Source: CAWFFV01 sp963814985
GTDB taxonomy: Bacteria; Chloroflexota; Ktedonobacteria; Ktedonobacterales; Ktedonobacteraceae
NCBI GenBank assembly: GCA_963814985.1
Contig: CAWFFV010000092.1
Location: 1-26,011 of the forward strand
Direction of reading: 5' to 3'
Length of the DNA stretch: 26,011 nt
In this document: positions 12,729 through 20,825 of the stretch, piece by piece
How positions within the stretch are numbered: position 1 is the first letter of the stretch
Layout of the letters: the number at the start of each line of letters is the position of its first letter
Translations under genes and position numbers: made by a program
Notes under the pieces: generated by a model
What the model was told of the DNA's origin: nothing
Databases searched by the model: none
The model's input: the letters and a program-made list of their open reading frames with translations, nothing else

Positions 12729-14190
12729 TTTCGGTGGGCGGTTCACCGATACGCGACTACCAGCGAAAGTGACCTTGTTGCTGGAGGCAGATGTTGCTCG
12801 TCTGCCAGCTGCGCAACATTTGAGTTGGATGCTGCTCAATTTGCTGGCACGTCAAACTGCTGAGATTCTAGAACTCGAACTGCAGGTCCCCAAGGGGATT
12901 CCGGTGGTTGAGCGCCTGAGTCCACTCATTTCAGAGACTGAGGATTTGTCTCAGGCGCTTGCCGAGGGCATTGCACGGATTCACCCAGAAGTGTTGGAGG
13001 TAGGCCCAACGGTTCGCTCTCAAGTTTCCGTGCGTATCGGGCCAGGTCCCTTAGGGGAAGCGGATTATGCTCTCGCGACAACTGCGTATGGATGGAGCGG
13101 ATACGTTGGTTGCGAGCCTGCCCCCTTTCTTGGTGATGATACCCATCCTGTTGGTGCCTATATCGCGGCGAGTCTCAGTGCTGGAGAGATCTTCAAGTAT
13201 GTACGAGGGATGCGTGCCGATGCCGGGACATTTGTCAGGCGGATCTGGCTTGATGCGGCTTCTTTGGAGATTTCTAGCGAGCCACCAACTCGGCGGCTTC
13301 TCTTACCTGCAGATCTCGTGCTACTTCCCGCTGTTGTTGCAGGAATTGGAGCTGTTGGGAATGGGTTGCTGCATACCCTGTATCCCCTTGCTGATGCTAT
13401 CGCTGGTGAGTTGACGCTGCTTGACGGGGATGTGAAAGGGGTTGGTGAGACGAATCTCAATCGCTACGTGCTTTTTGGGAGAGAGCACATTGCCTGCCAG
13501 AAAGCATCGCTAGTGGCTCACCTGTTTGCGAAAAGCCAGTTGGTGATGCATGCGGTGGATGAGGATTGGCAGGCATGGTATCCTCGTGCCGCTGAACGTT
13601 CGCTGGGACTCGTGCTTTCTGCGGTCGATAAGAACAGTGCTCGCCATGCGATCCAGGCGGCTTTGCCCAGGCTTATTCTGGGGGCATCCACCAATGAGAT
13701 GCGGGTCCTGTTGAACTTCTACGATGTCCTGGGGGGCGGCCCCTGCCTGCGCTGTCGCAACCCGGTCGAGGAGGCGGTCCCTGATGATGTGCTGAGTGCG
13801 CGTTTGCGCAGTCTTCCCTTTCCTGAGCGGATCTTAGTCGCTCAGCGGGTAGGGGTATCTCCTTCTACCCTTGAAGCTTATCTGCAAGATCCTCATGGTC
13901 GGTGTGGGCTGATGAGCGGGACGAGTTTACAGAAGTTTGCTGATGAAAGCGATCAGGCGGAATGGTCGGTTGGTTTTGTCTCGCTGCTTGCGGGGGTGCT
14001 TCTTGCGGCAGCATATCTCAAAATGAGTATACAGGATGTTCCCTTGGGACTCACTTCCCTGCAAAATACCTTTCGTTTTCAATTCTGGCATCCAGAGAAT
14101 AGTGAGGTCAACAGAGTCGTAGGAACGCCGCCTGAAACGGCCTGTCTGTGCCAAACGCCCGCATTTCGCCATGCAGTAAAATTCTTATAG
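12694..14190 (+). CDS. E1-like ThiF-family activating enzyme
   Basis: 498 residues. ATG 12694 is chosen because GGAGG (12683-12687) sits six bases upstream; ATG 12688 is in frame but abuts that site. The N-terminal 200 residues form a separate domain of the kind seen in bacterial E1-like proteins ('HPVGAYIAASLSAGEIFK'). The adenylation domain has the nucleotide loop Gly217-x-Gly219-x-x-Gly222 ('GIGAVGN'), 'LLDGD', and the 'NLNR' motif at 254-257. Cys351/Cys354 ('CLRC') and Cys484/Cys486 ('CLC') could form a zinc site. It would adenylate the diglycine end of the modifier. The catalytic Cys is not certain. It is the last gene of the operon. Confidence 0.88.
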   Translation: MSERISHRHRGDFGGRFTDTRLPAKVTLLLEADVARLPAAQHLSWMLLNLLARQTAEILELELQVPKGIPVVERLSPLISETEDLSQALAEGIARIHPEVLEVGPTVRSQVSVRIGPGPLGEADYALATTAYGWSGYVGCEPAPFLGDDTHPVGAYIAASLSAGEIFKYVRGMRADAGTFVRRIWLDAASLEISSEPPTRRLLLPADLVLLPAVVAGIGAVGNGLLHTLYPLADAIAGELTLLDGDVKGVGETNLNRYVLFGREHIACQKASLVAHLFAKSQLVMHAVDEDWQAWYPRAAERSLGLVLSAVDKNSARHAIQAALPRLILGASTNEMRVLLNFYDVLGGGPCLRCRNPVEEAVPDDVLSARLRSLPFPERILVAQRVGVSPSTLEAYLQDPHGRCGLMSGTSLQKFADESDQAEWSVGFVSLLAGVLLAAAYLKMSIQDVPLGLTSLQNTFRFQFWHPENSEVNRVVGTPPETACLCQTPAFRHAVKFL

Positions 14191-14199
14191 CCATTCTCG

Positions 14200-14598
14200 T
14201 TAAAAGGACAAGCGACCAGGGTCTTTTCCACAAGCACGTGGTTCATGCTGCAACCTATGAAGATCCTCGTCGGCGATGGCGCTGTGAATCTGATGGAGAT
14301 GGGGGGATTGCTGATGCAGAACCGAGGAGTCCTTTTGATTGAACCTGCTGATCTCGTTGTCGACGGTTTGATCATCGCAGCCGAACTGATGGGCAATGGC
14401 CATGGCACGTTCCCGGCGGGCCGAAGCCATCAAGATCTGACATCGGTACAGCACGAAGGTAACTTTGTTCGCTCTCCTCAGGCGGGGATCGAGGACTTTT
14501 CCCCCATCCCCCGCCGATCCAGGCGTGGTTGCGCATGCCCACTCTTCCCGTGGGTGGCTCTCTTTGATCGGCCGTTTGCAAAGGAGAACTGTCCCCAA
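14200..14598 (-). pseudogene. IS630-type transposase remnant (N-terminal HTH)
   Basis: The open frame contains 'VTFVLYRCQILMASARRER' and 'AIAHQFGCDDQTVDNEISRFNQ', the helix-turn-helix N-terminus of IS630-family transposases, then about 40 further residues that drift into a stop at 14200. The DDE catalytic part is absent. The upstream half (about 14500-14598) is the non-coding end of the former IS, also found at 16491-16644. It lies tail to tail with the E1-like gene. Confidence 0.7.
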
Positions 14599-14624
14599 GG
14601 GATCTCATATGTCTACGAGAGGAT
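14467..14624. repeat. Copy 1 of a ~155-bp dispersed repeat (IS end)
   Basis: Direct repeat, roughly 90% identical by eye to 16491-16644. It is marked by the shared stretches GATCGAGGACTTTTCCC and TTTGATCGGCCGTTTGCAAA. Here it still adjoins the transposase remnant, so it is most likely the upstream end of that IS. Confidence 0.8.
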
Positions 14625-14655
14625 GACACCGATTTCTATGATGCTTGGCACATGT

Positions 14656-14862
14656 TTAAGATTTCTCTTGCAACAAAATAAGCTCTCTTCCAAGGCTCAA
14701 TTGGCTCCACTCTGGAAGAGCGTGTTGCCCATTGGCCAGACACCGTCTGCCAATGTAAGTCATCTGGTTGGGCGTTGAAGAGCCGTCTGCAGGCCAGAGA
14801 AAGACCTGGAGAAGAAGGGCGGGCGATCCAGGCGATGATCTCATGGGTTCCTGAGTCTTCAT
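14656..14862 (-). CDS. Possible small protein, function unknown
   Basis: A 68-residue frame with a good ribosome binding site (GGAGAAG, five bases before ATG 14862), just downstream of and in the same direction as the gene ending at 14925. There are no recognisable motifs: it is Ser/Pro-rich at the start, and 'ALLLQVFLWPA' is mildly hydrophobic but too short for a membrane helix. It may be chance. The rest of 14625-14924 shows nothing else. Confidence 0.25.
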   Translation of the reverse strand: MKTQEPMRSSPGSPALLLQVFLWPADGSSTPNQMTYIGRRCLANGQHALPEWSQLSLGRELILLQEKS

Positions 14863-14924
14863 GTTGTCTTCTCCGAGGAGATGCCACCTGACAGAGGAGG
14901 AGGCATCTCTGGCAGTGGGAGTGC

Positions 14925-15581
14925 TCAAGATGCCGTTGGTGGTGCGACTGGGAAAGGAAGGGGTGATTGCAGCGGAAGAATGGGGACCGCCTGTGAGCTG
15001 TGAAGAACGATGGGAGATCCGTCAACGAGGACAGCGAGAGCAGTCTGGTGGCCATGCCCGCTCTGGGAAAGTTGGAAGGTGACAGGAACGAGGTCGGCAT
15101 CAGGGCCAGACAACTGTGGACCGAGATAGAGCCTGGCATGGGAGGCATCCCCGCCTGGAAACTCAATGACTTCAATCTGGCCAGAGAGATTGAGGGCGAT
15201 GAAATGACTCGGGATCTTGCCGCCAACAAAGGCATCGACCTGAGAGGTGCGTGGATACCCATAGCGCAGGTCGTTCACCGCTCTCGTGATCCGGTTCGTG
15301 GCGAGCTGACCGAGCAGGATGAGTGTCGCCGTCAGCAGCATTCCCAGTGCAATCTTCACGAGCGGGCTGTGCTGCCACCAGGATGATGAGGATGGCTTGG
15401 GCAGTGAAATCCAGGTGGGAACATCAACAGGCGCGTCCTTGCCCGAAAGGGGGGGGTGTGTTTGCGTGCGTGAGGCCCGCAGGGTGCATGGCGGTTTCTC
15501 CAGTCTGGTGGTTGGAGCAATCGGACGATGGCGAAGCTGACTTTTTGGAATCAGGTGTTCTGATGACGTCAAGACTGGCAT
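14925..15581 (-). CDS. Membrane-anchored protein with extracytoplasmic domain
   Basis: 218 residues from an ATG preceded by AAAGGAGG seven bases upstream; this chooses 15581 over an upstream start at 15713. It has a Pro/Ser-rich cytoplasmic segment (1-70), one membrane helix (about 73-93, 'LVKIALGMLLTATLILLGQLA'), then a soluble beta-rich domain containing 'VNDLRYGYPRTSQVDAF', 'PSHFIALNLSGQIEVIEFPG', 'ARLYLGPQLSG' and 'LVPVTFQLSQSG'. This resembles small anchored proteins with an FG-GAP/VCBS-like core that I associate with Ktedonobacteria. No enzymatic motif is visible. It is flanked by decayed IS sequence and may be cargo or a resident gene. Confidence 0.65.
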   Translation of the reverse strand: MPVLTSSEHLIPKSQLRHRPIAPTTRLEKPPCTLRASRTQTHPPLSGKDAPVDVPTWISLPKPSSSSWWQHSPLVKIALGMLLTATLILLGQLATNRITRAVNDLRYGYPRTSQVDAFVGGKIPSHFIALNLSGQIEVIEFPGGDASHARLYLGPQLSGPDADLVPVTFQLSQSGHGHQTALAVLVDGSPIVLHSSQAVPILPLQSPLPFPVAPPTAS

Positions 15582-16490
15582 TGCGGCCCTCCTTTGTCGG
15601 TGAAAAGAAAGACAGGTCTGCAAGAAAGAAACAAAAGAAGAAATACCCGACGGTGGTGACTGGGTAGCTACAATGATGTCTCTGCAGAGAGTATAGCGGA
15701 GAACAGACCCCAATTGCTACCCGGTTCTCCACAGATTTTTGGTCCTTTGGTGGAAAACGCTGTGGAGAACATGTGCAGAATTTCCTCTTGATCTCCTCTC
15801 TTTCATGCTTGCTCTCAAAGGTTTGCCGAAAAGGCGATGGTCCATCTGGCGGAGGCGATCCGATGACGAGACTGGCGACCATGATCTGGCCAGCGCCAGG
15901 CCGGCGAAAGTTTGGAGTCAGGTGCATGGTCCCATCGCTGCGCTCTGTGCTCGCCTCGTCAATGCTTGCCTCGCGCTCCGACAAAGGTATATTTCCTATA
16001 GCCATATTTTGGAATGGTTTTCTTCTGTGGTTGGAGGAGATGACAGGTGTGTCCTTGACCCAGGGAAGAGGCCGCAAGGTTTCACCGTTCTGTTTCCTTT
16101 TCTCGCCAGCTGCAGAGAAGAAGGGAGGGGCGGCAGGGGGAGTGAGTGAGGCACCCAACTTTTGTGCAGGGAAGATGAGAGGGACATGGTGAGGTACAAC
16201 CGGGCGACATGTTGACCGTACGTCCTATGCTTTCCATTTCATGCGAGGAGCACAAAATTGTTGTCGTTGGTTGAGCGTAGGGGAGGGGAAGATCCAATTG
16301 TTGTCATTGGTTCCCACAATGGATGTCCTGAGCCGACAAACATCCCAGAAAAGCTGTCAGTGGCCGATTTGGATCGTCGCCTGGCCCAGGTCTGCTCCTG
16401 TTTTTTCGCTGGTTGACGAAATCGCGTCTCTCTCTGGCCACATCGCGCCTCGGCAGGTTGTGCAATCAGACCGCAAGCGCAGTGTTGCGT
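15582..16490. other. Stretch without a convincing gene
   Basis: About 900 bp with several overlapping open frames on both strands (for example 15739-16149 and 15773-16192 on plus, 15424-16158 on minus). None has recognisable motifs or a good start site. The minus-strand one overlaps the membrane-protein gene by more than 150 bp. The only structure found is the pair of 17-bp direct repeats at 16256-16312. Confidence 0.5.
16256..16312. repeat. Pair of 17-bp direct repeats
   Basis: AATTGTTGTCGTTGGTT (16256-16272) and AATTGTTGTCATTGGTT (16296-16312), one mismatch, 40 bp from start to start. The second copy also forms part of a short inverted repeat CCAAT...ATTGG. They lie about 350 bp upstream of the protelomerase-like gene. 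They could be regulator sites or simple remnants. Confidence 0.6.
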
Positions 16491-16644
16491 GTTCGCTCAC
16501 TGATGGGGATCGAGGACTTTTCCCTCATCCCCCGCCGATCCAGGTGCGGTTGCGCGTGCCCACTCTTCCCAGAGGTGGCTCTCTTTGATCGGCCGTTTGC
16601 AAAGGAGAGCTGTCCGAAGGGATCGCATCTGTCTACAAGAGGAT
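16491..16644. repeat. Copy 2 of the ~155-bp dispersed repeat (solo IS end)
   Basis: Direct repeat of 14467-14624 without any transposase sequence attached. It ends two bases before the GGAGG (16646-16650) that serves the protelomerase-like gene at 16658. Any promoter of that gene must therefore lie within or beyond this IS-derived segment. Confidence 0.8.
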
Positions 16645-16657
16645 TGGAGGTAGAGCC

Positions 16658-17890
16658 TTGACTCGTACCAAAGGAAGTAGTACAATAGGTAATGATGATG
16701 ACAAGAAGAGAGGATGGCATTATGACATGGGAGAGATCACCAGATGGCAATACGAGCGATTATTTGCAGCCGGTGGGTTGCTTGATCGGTTGCGGCCCTT
16801 AGGGGTGGCCGAAGAAGGGGAGATTGCACGGATCTGTCAGGAGGAGATCGCGGCCTGGCGTGCACGCCCGACGATGGTCGTTGAAAGTTCTCTCCAAGAG
16901 CCGCTGCGGCATGCTCGCAATACTATTCGGGAACAGCTCCCTCTGACGCGTGCCAATCGCTGGAAGAACCCAAAGACGAAGATGGACGAGCACATCGCCC
17001 TCAAGCATCTCAACTTCTCGTTGGAGGAATGGCAGCGGATCAATACCGATAGTGAGGGGCGCTTTGCCCGTCGGTTGCGTGAACAGCAACGGATTGATGA
17101 TCCCGATGCGATTGTTCGTCTTTCTGAAGACCTCCTCCGTCGTGAGGAATGGTATCACTTGGCTCTCGGAGTTACGATCAACACCGGACGTCGGATGACC
17201 GAAGTCCTCAAAACAGCGGTTTTCTCTCCGAAGACGGCCTATACACTCTGGTTTAAAGGGCAATTAAAGACAAAGGAATACGATTTAGAAGCGTATGAGA
17301 TTCCCACTCTGGTGCCCGCGGATCTGGTGCTGGCGGCTGTGGCCCGCTTGCGTCACCTGCAGGATTGTTCTCAGATGAGCAATGATGCGGTCAGTCAGCG
17401 CTTTGGCCCGGTTCTGCGGCAGATGGCGGATCAGCATCTGAGTGCGCTGATCCCGAAGAGAGATGAGGGGCAAAACCTGTATACGCATCTGTCCCGTTCC
17501 ATTTATGGGCGCTTGTGTGTGCTCTATCATTGCCCGCCTGCGGTCTTTGACATCCAGTATATGGCGCATATTCTCGGTCATTATTGGTATTTTCGTGAGC
17601 AGGATGAGAAGAAACGAGCAAACCTGGATAGCACCTTACATTATATGGACTATGTGATTGGTGATGGTCATGGCAACATTGATGGTCGCCGTGGCATCTG
17701 GCTGGGCACCAAACCTGGCGTTGAGGTGCTTGATGAATTTCGAAAGGAGTGGGAGGAGATGAAGCCGCAACCTGTGAATTCAAACCAGTCCTGCGAGAAA
17801 GAAGAAAGGAACCCAGGGAGAGCAGCATCCGGTTCGACCGAAGAAGCGTTCCATCATCAATTGCCTTCCCCAACAGAAGACCCTCTTTGA
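16658..17890 (+). CDS. Protelomerase (hairpin telomere resolvase)-like protein
   Basis: 410 residues from a TTG with GGAGG seven bases upstream; the next in-frame ATG (16727) has no such site. It resembles ResT/TelK/TelA resolvases, which cut a palindromic site and rejoin it as two hairpin ends. Visible active-site motifs in order are Arg178-Arg179 ('TINTGRRMTEVLK', ResT-like 'GRRPVEV'), Lys200/Lys204 ('WFKGQLKTKE'), 'YEIPTLVPADLVL', Arg280 ('LSRSIYGRL'), His308 ('ILGHYW') and Tyr329 ('STLHYMDYV', ResT-like 'FHYNRYV'). The His-Tyr gap is 21 residues, longer than in ResT. The N-terminal helical region (about 25-150) matches both halves of the protein at 6814-9126. The acidic/Ser-rich C-terminus lacks the TelK stirrup domain. 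The call is from remembered motifs; an atypical tyrosine recombinase is the alternative. Confidence 0.75.
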   Translation: MTRTKGSSTIGNDDDKKRGWHYDMGEITRWQYERLFAAGGLLDRLRPLGVAEEGEIARICQEEIAAWRARPTMVVESSLQEPLRHARNTIREQLPLTRANRWKNPKTKMDEHIALKHLNFSLEEWQRINTDSEGRFARRLREQQRIDDPDAIVRLSEDLLRREEWYHLALGVTINTGRRMTEVLKTAVFSPKTAYTLWFKGQLKTKEYDLEAYEIPTLVPADLVLAAVARLRHLQDCSQMSNDAVSQRFGPVLRQMADQHLSALIPKRDEGQNLYTHLSRSIYGRLCVLYHCPPAVFDIQYMAHILGHYWYFREQDEKKRANLDSTLHYMDYVIGDGHGNIDGRRGIWLGTKPGVEVLDEFRKEWEEMKPQPVNSNQSCEKEERNPGRAASGSTEEAFHHQLPSPTEDPL

Positions 17891-17897
17891 TGCGGAG

Positions 17898-18572
17898 ATG
17901 GAGCGGCGAAGCCTGGCTCATCAACAGGAGTTGGTTGGTGCACTCTTGAATGAGGCGGCCTGGTATCGGCAGATGGAGGCGTTGTTGGCTCCTTTTTCCC
18001 AAGCCGTGCAAGCATCTACCCCCTTGGAGACGCTGAGAGCCCTTCTCGCCGTGTATCAGAATGAGAAGCAGGATGTGGCTGTTAGCACGCATCTCCAGCA
18101 ACGCTGGGGGGTGTCTCTTGACCAGGTTGACACCCTCTTTGGCAAGGCTGTTGAGGAGGGGTATCAGGAGCCTCTCACCTACTTTGAGGAAACCCTGGGG
18201 AAACGGGAGAGTTATAAAGCTGGAGCCCAGAAGCGTGCCCAAAAATATCAGCAAACGGATTTTACCACGCTTCCCTATTCCCAATTAGAACATATTCGGA
18301 TGCCTGAAGCTGCACGGGAGCGGGTTCGTCGTATTGTCCTCACTCTTATGCGCCATAATGAGCAAGCCCAGCCCCGTGATCGGTGGTATATCAATGCTGG
18401 GCTCATCTACCAACTCAAAACCATCCGTCACGAGGTCATCAATGCCTATCTGAAGGGGCATGAGGGAGCGATCAAAAACCATCATGATCAGTTGGGAATC
18501 GTGCCCCGTTATAATCGCAAAATGGAATCGATACGAGAGATGATCTCCATTCCTGAGGAACCTCTCTCGTAA
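17898..18572 (+). CDS. Partner protein of protelomerase-like module B
   Basis: 224 residues beginning seven bases after the resolvase-like stop, so clearly in one operon. No named family is recognised. Predicted mostly helical, with an N-terminal region rich in Gln/Leu ('WYRQMEALLAPFSQAV') and a basic middle ('YKAGAQKRAQKYQQ'). The C-terminal half ('RRIVLTLMRHN', 'RDRWYINAGLIYQL', 'KNHHDQLGIVPRYNRK') matches the protein at 9126-9752. The open frame extends upstream past the chosen ATG, so the start may lie inside the resolvase-like gene. It presumably works with the resolvase; function is unknown. Confidence 0.8.
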   Translation: MERRSLAHQQELVGALLNEAAWYRQMEALLAPFSQAVQASTPLETLRALLAVYQNEKQDVAVSTHLQQRWGVSLDQVDTLFGKAVEEGYQEPLTYFEETLGKRESYKAGAQKRAQKYQQTDFTTLPYSQLEHIRMPEAARERVRRIVLTLMRHNEQAQPRDRWYINAGLIYQLKTIRHEVINAYLKGHEGAIKNHHDQLGIVPRYNRKMESIREMISIPEEPLS

Positions 18573-18791
18573 CTGAGGAGGGGAGACCTCGCCACGGAGG
18601 GTTTACATATCTGGGCAGTGACGATGACCAATAGGCTTCTGGGGCCGTCCGAGAGGGAAAATTGTCCTATGTTGTGGCGAAAAGCTTGTCGTGATCGGTC
18701 TTTTCCCGTAGCATAGCAAGAAAATCATCGAGAGGGCTGTGGATGTGCCCAGTCTCGTCTCCTTTGCCGATTCTGCGTGGGAGTTGCAAGT

Positions 18792-19301
18792 ATGCCAAGG
18801 GCCAAGCGAGAACGCCGAGAGCGGACGGACAACTACCATCTGCAGCAACAATGGTGTCGAACCCCAGAGCAACGCTTGTATGAAGGGATTAGACCAGTCG
18901 TACTTTTCGGCATTACTCCGGCAGAACGGGCAAAAGAGACGGGCCTGGCGGAGCGGAGTCTGGGGCGAGTTGCTGATACCTTTGATACACATGGCATCAT
19001 TAGCCTCTTCCGTCCCACCAAAGCGCAGCGCGAAGATCATCACCACTCTCTTCCCGTCGCCATGCGTCAACTCATTGTTGATCTCAAAGCAGAGTATCCC
19101 GATTTTACCGATGGAGAGATCGCCGCGATTTGTTCCATCCAATTCAACGGTCGTCGCCCTTCCCATCATACGATAAAAGCGGTGTTAGCTGATGGGCCAC
19201 CGCCACAACGCACGAGTCGGCAGTTTCCTCGTGATGCGGTGCATGAGCCAGGTGCATTCCGAGCAGGTGACGAGCAGGCAGGGAGCCAAGCTGGCCCATG
19301 A
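18792..19301 (+). pseudogene. Truncated IS481/IS3-like transposase (N-terminal part)
   Basis: Starts at ATG 18792 with a basic opening 'MPRAKRERRERTDNY', then 'WCRTPEQRLYEGIRPVVLFG', two helix-turn-helix segments ('AERAKETGLAERSLGRVA' and 'MRQLIVDLKAEYPDFTDGEI') and 'GRRPSHHTIKAVLADGPPP'. This is the DNA-binding half of an integrase-type transposase. After about 19235 the sequence no longer resembles the family and stops at 19301. The catalytic DDE domain is missing. Confidence 0.7.
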
Positions 19302-19319
19302 GCGCTTTGTGACCGATTG

Positions 19320-19640
19320 CCCAATAGACCGTGCGCTATCAGCCTGATCACGTCCACTTCAAAGCGGTTCCACAGGCGCGACGATTTGCCACCCCATATC
19401 GCTCATTGTAAGGGTAGATCTGGGAGTTGGATGAGACCCTGTGGCAACTTGCAAAGCGGCTGCCGGGCTACGCACCTCGCAAAAAACGGCGACCACCCAC
19501 ATCGCCGATCCAATTGTCCCTGGGGACGATTTCCCGACCACGCAAGAGGAGGTCAGAGACCGTGCAGTTCGTCGCTCGACGGCAAATGGCCCCGACAAGA
19601 AGAAATTGAAGAGTAAGGGAAAGGCAAAGGAGTAGCTGTC
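19320..19640 (+). pseudogene. Possible C-terminal transposase fragment
   Basis: Short overlapping frames. One contains 'DETLWQLAKRLPGYAPRKKRRPP', resembling the C-terminal tail of a transposase, with no intact frame around it. Probably a second piece of IS debris joined to the truncated transposase upstream. The family is not identified with any certainty. Confidence 0.3.
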
Positions 19641-19784
19641 TTTGACAGTCTATTTGTTCGTCATCAGGAATCCATCTGCTCTCCATGTACTTTTGGGCGC
19701 GCGTGCGCTACATTCATACCAGAACGCGCATCGGACGGGCGCGTACAGGACAAACCAAGAAGATGGAACACAAGGAGGTCTACG

Positions 19785-20510
19785 ATGGAGGAGCTCTGGC
19801 CATTTTTGCTGATTACCGGCCCAGATGGAGAACAGTTTCGTGCGGAGATGCGCACCGATCGGGTCACCATTGGGCGTTCTGATCTCTTCAATGATATCGC
19901 CCTCGAACCGGACCCACAGCAACTCATCACGCGCAAAGTCCATTGCGTGCTCGAACGGGAGCCAGATGGCTGGTGGGTAGCCCACAACGGCGGGGTCAAT
20001 CCGACCTATGTGCGTCGCGGGAAGGCAGTGGAAATCGTCGAAGGCCGGACACGGCTGGACAAGGGAGACAGTATTCAGTTGTTAGGTACCATTACCGACG
20101 CCAAGGAACTGCGTTATTGGGAGTTGACCCTGCACGACCCATTGGGGACGCAACCGGCTAAACACGCGCCACGCCTCATGTATCTGGAATATGATTGGAT
20201 TGCTGCCCGGCTCTTTCGAGGAGACGGCGTAGAGCGCCAGGAAATCTGCGACCTGCCCCCCCAGGAGCACAAACTCGTGCGGTATATGGCCCGGTGCAAC
20301 CAGGTCAATGGCGAGGTGACGGTCTGTTGTCTCTTTGAAGATCTGATTGTGGCGGTCTGGGGGGAAGCTTCCTCGCAAACTGAGAGCGATCTGGCGAGTC
20401 TAATCTATCGTCTGCGCCAACACATCGAACCTGACCTGCACATTCCACGCCTCATTGAAACCGTGAAGGGGCTGGGCTACCGTCTGGTGACACGCCCATT
20501 TATTCGCTAA
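19785..20510 (+). CDS. FHA domain-winged helix transcription regulator
   Basis: 241 residues from an ATG with AAGGAGG six bases upstream. An N-terminal FHA domain (about 20-100: 'VTIGRSD', 'LITRKVHCVLERE', 'GVNPTYVRRG') would bind phosphothreonine. A C-terminal OmpR/PhoB-type winged helix (about 155-237: 'LPPQEHKLVRYMA', 'LASLIYRLRQHIEP', 'LIETVKGLGYRLV') would bind DNA. It sits 12 bases upstream of a Ser/Thr kinase gene that has its own AGGAGG, so the two likely form one operon and the FHA domain may read that kinase's phosphorylation. The frame is intact, unlike its kinase neighbour. Confidence 0.9.
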   Translation: MEELWPFLLITGPDGEQFRAEMRTDRVTIGRSDLFNDIALEPDPQQLITRKVHCVLEREPDGWWVAHNGGVNPTYVRRGKAVEIVEGRTRLDKGDSIQLLGTITDAKELRYWELTLHDPLGTQPAKHAPRLMYLEYDWIAARLFRGDGVERQEICDLPPQEHKLVRYMARCNQVNGEVTVCCLFEDLIVAVWGEASSQTESDLASLIYRLRQHIEPDLHIPRLIETVKGLGYRLVTRPFIR

Positions 20511-20825
20511 AGGAGGATTGTGATGGAAGCATTCGCAGCCCCCGAGAGCCAGGGCACCTGGCAGGTTGGGCAAACCATCCACAATGTTTACGAGGTCAAG
20601 GAGATCCTGGGTGAGGGGGGCATGGGTCGGGTGTATCGGGTGTATGATAGCGCCACGCAGAAGGATCTCGCGGTCAAACGTCCGCTTCCAGCGATCTTCG
20701 CGGAGGCTGGCGGCAAAGAGCGTTTTATGCTTGAGGCGGAGACCTGGGCCAGGCTGGAGGATCACCCACACATTGTCCCCTGTCACTTCGTTCAAATGTA
20801 CGCGCACATTCCATGCATTTTTATT

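Noticed and set aside
15424..16158. A 244-codon minus-strand frame upstream of the membrane-protein gene
   Set aside because: It overlaps that gene by over 150 bp, has no good ribosome site and no recognisable domain; low-complexity Pro/Ser/Phe stretches suggest non-coding DNA.
18573..18610. Possible terminator after module B (CCTC/GAGG hairpin followed by TTT)
   Set aside because: The stem is only four base pairs with a weak T-run; too little to claim.
18603..19169. A 188-codon minus-strand frame
   Set aside because: It is antisense to the truncated transposase, which has recognisable helix-turn-helix segments on the plus strand.
19690..19760. GC-rich segment with GCGCGCGTGCGC and GGGCGCGTAC as a possible telomere palindrome
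   Set aside because: The arms do not form an extended inverted repeat; only short CG runs match, as expected from base composition.
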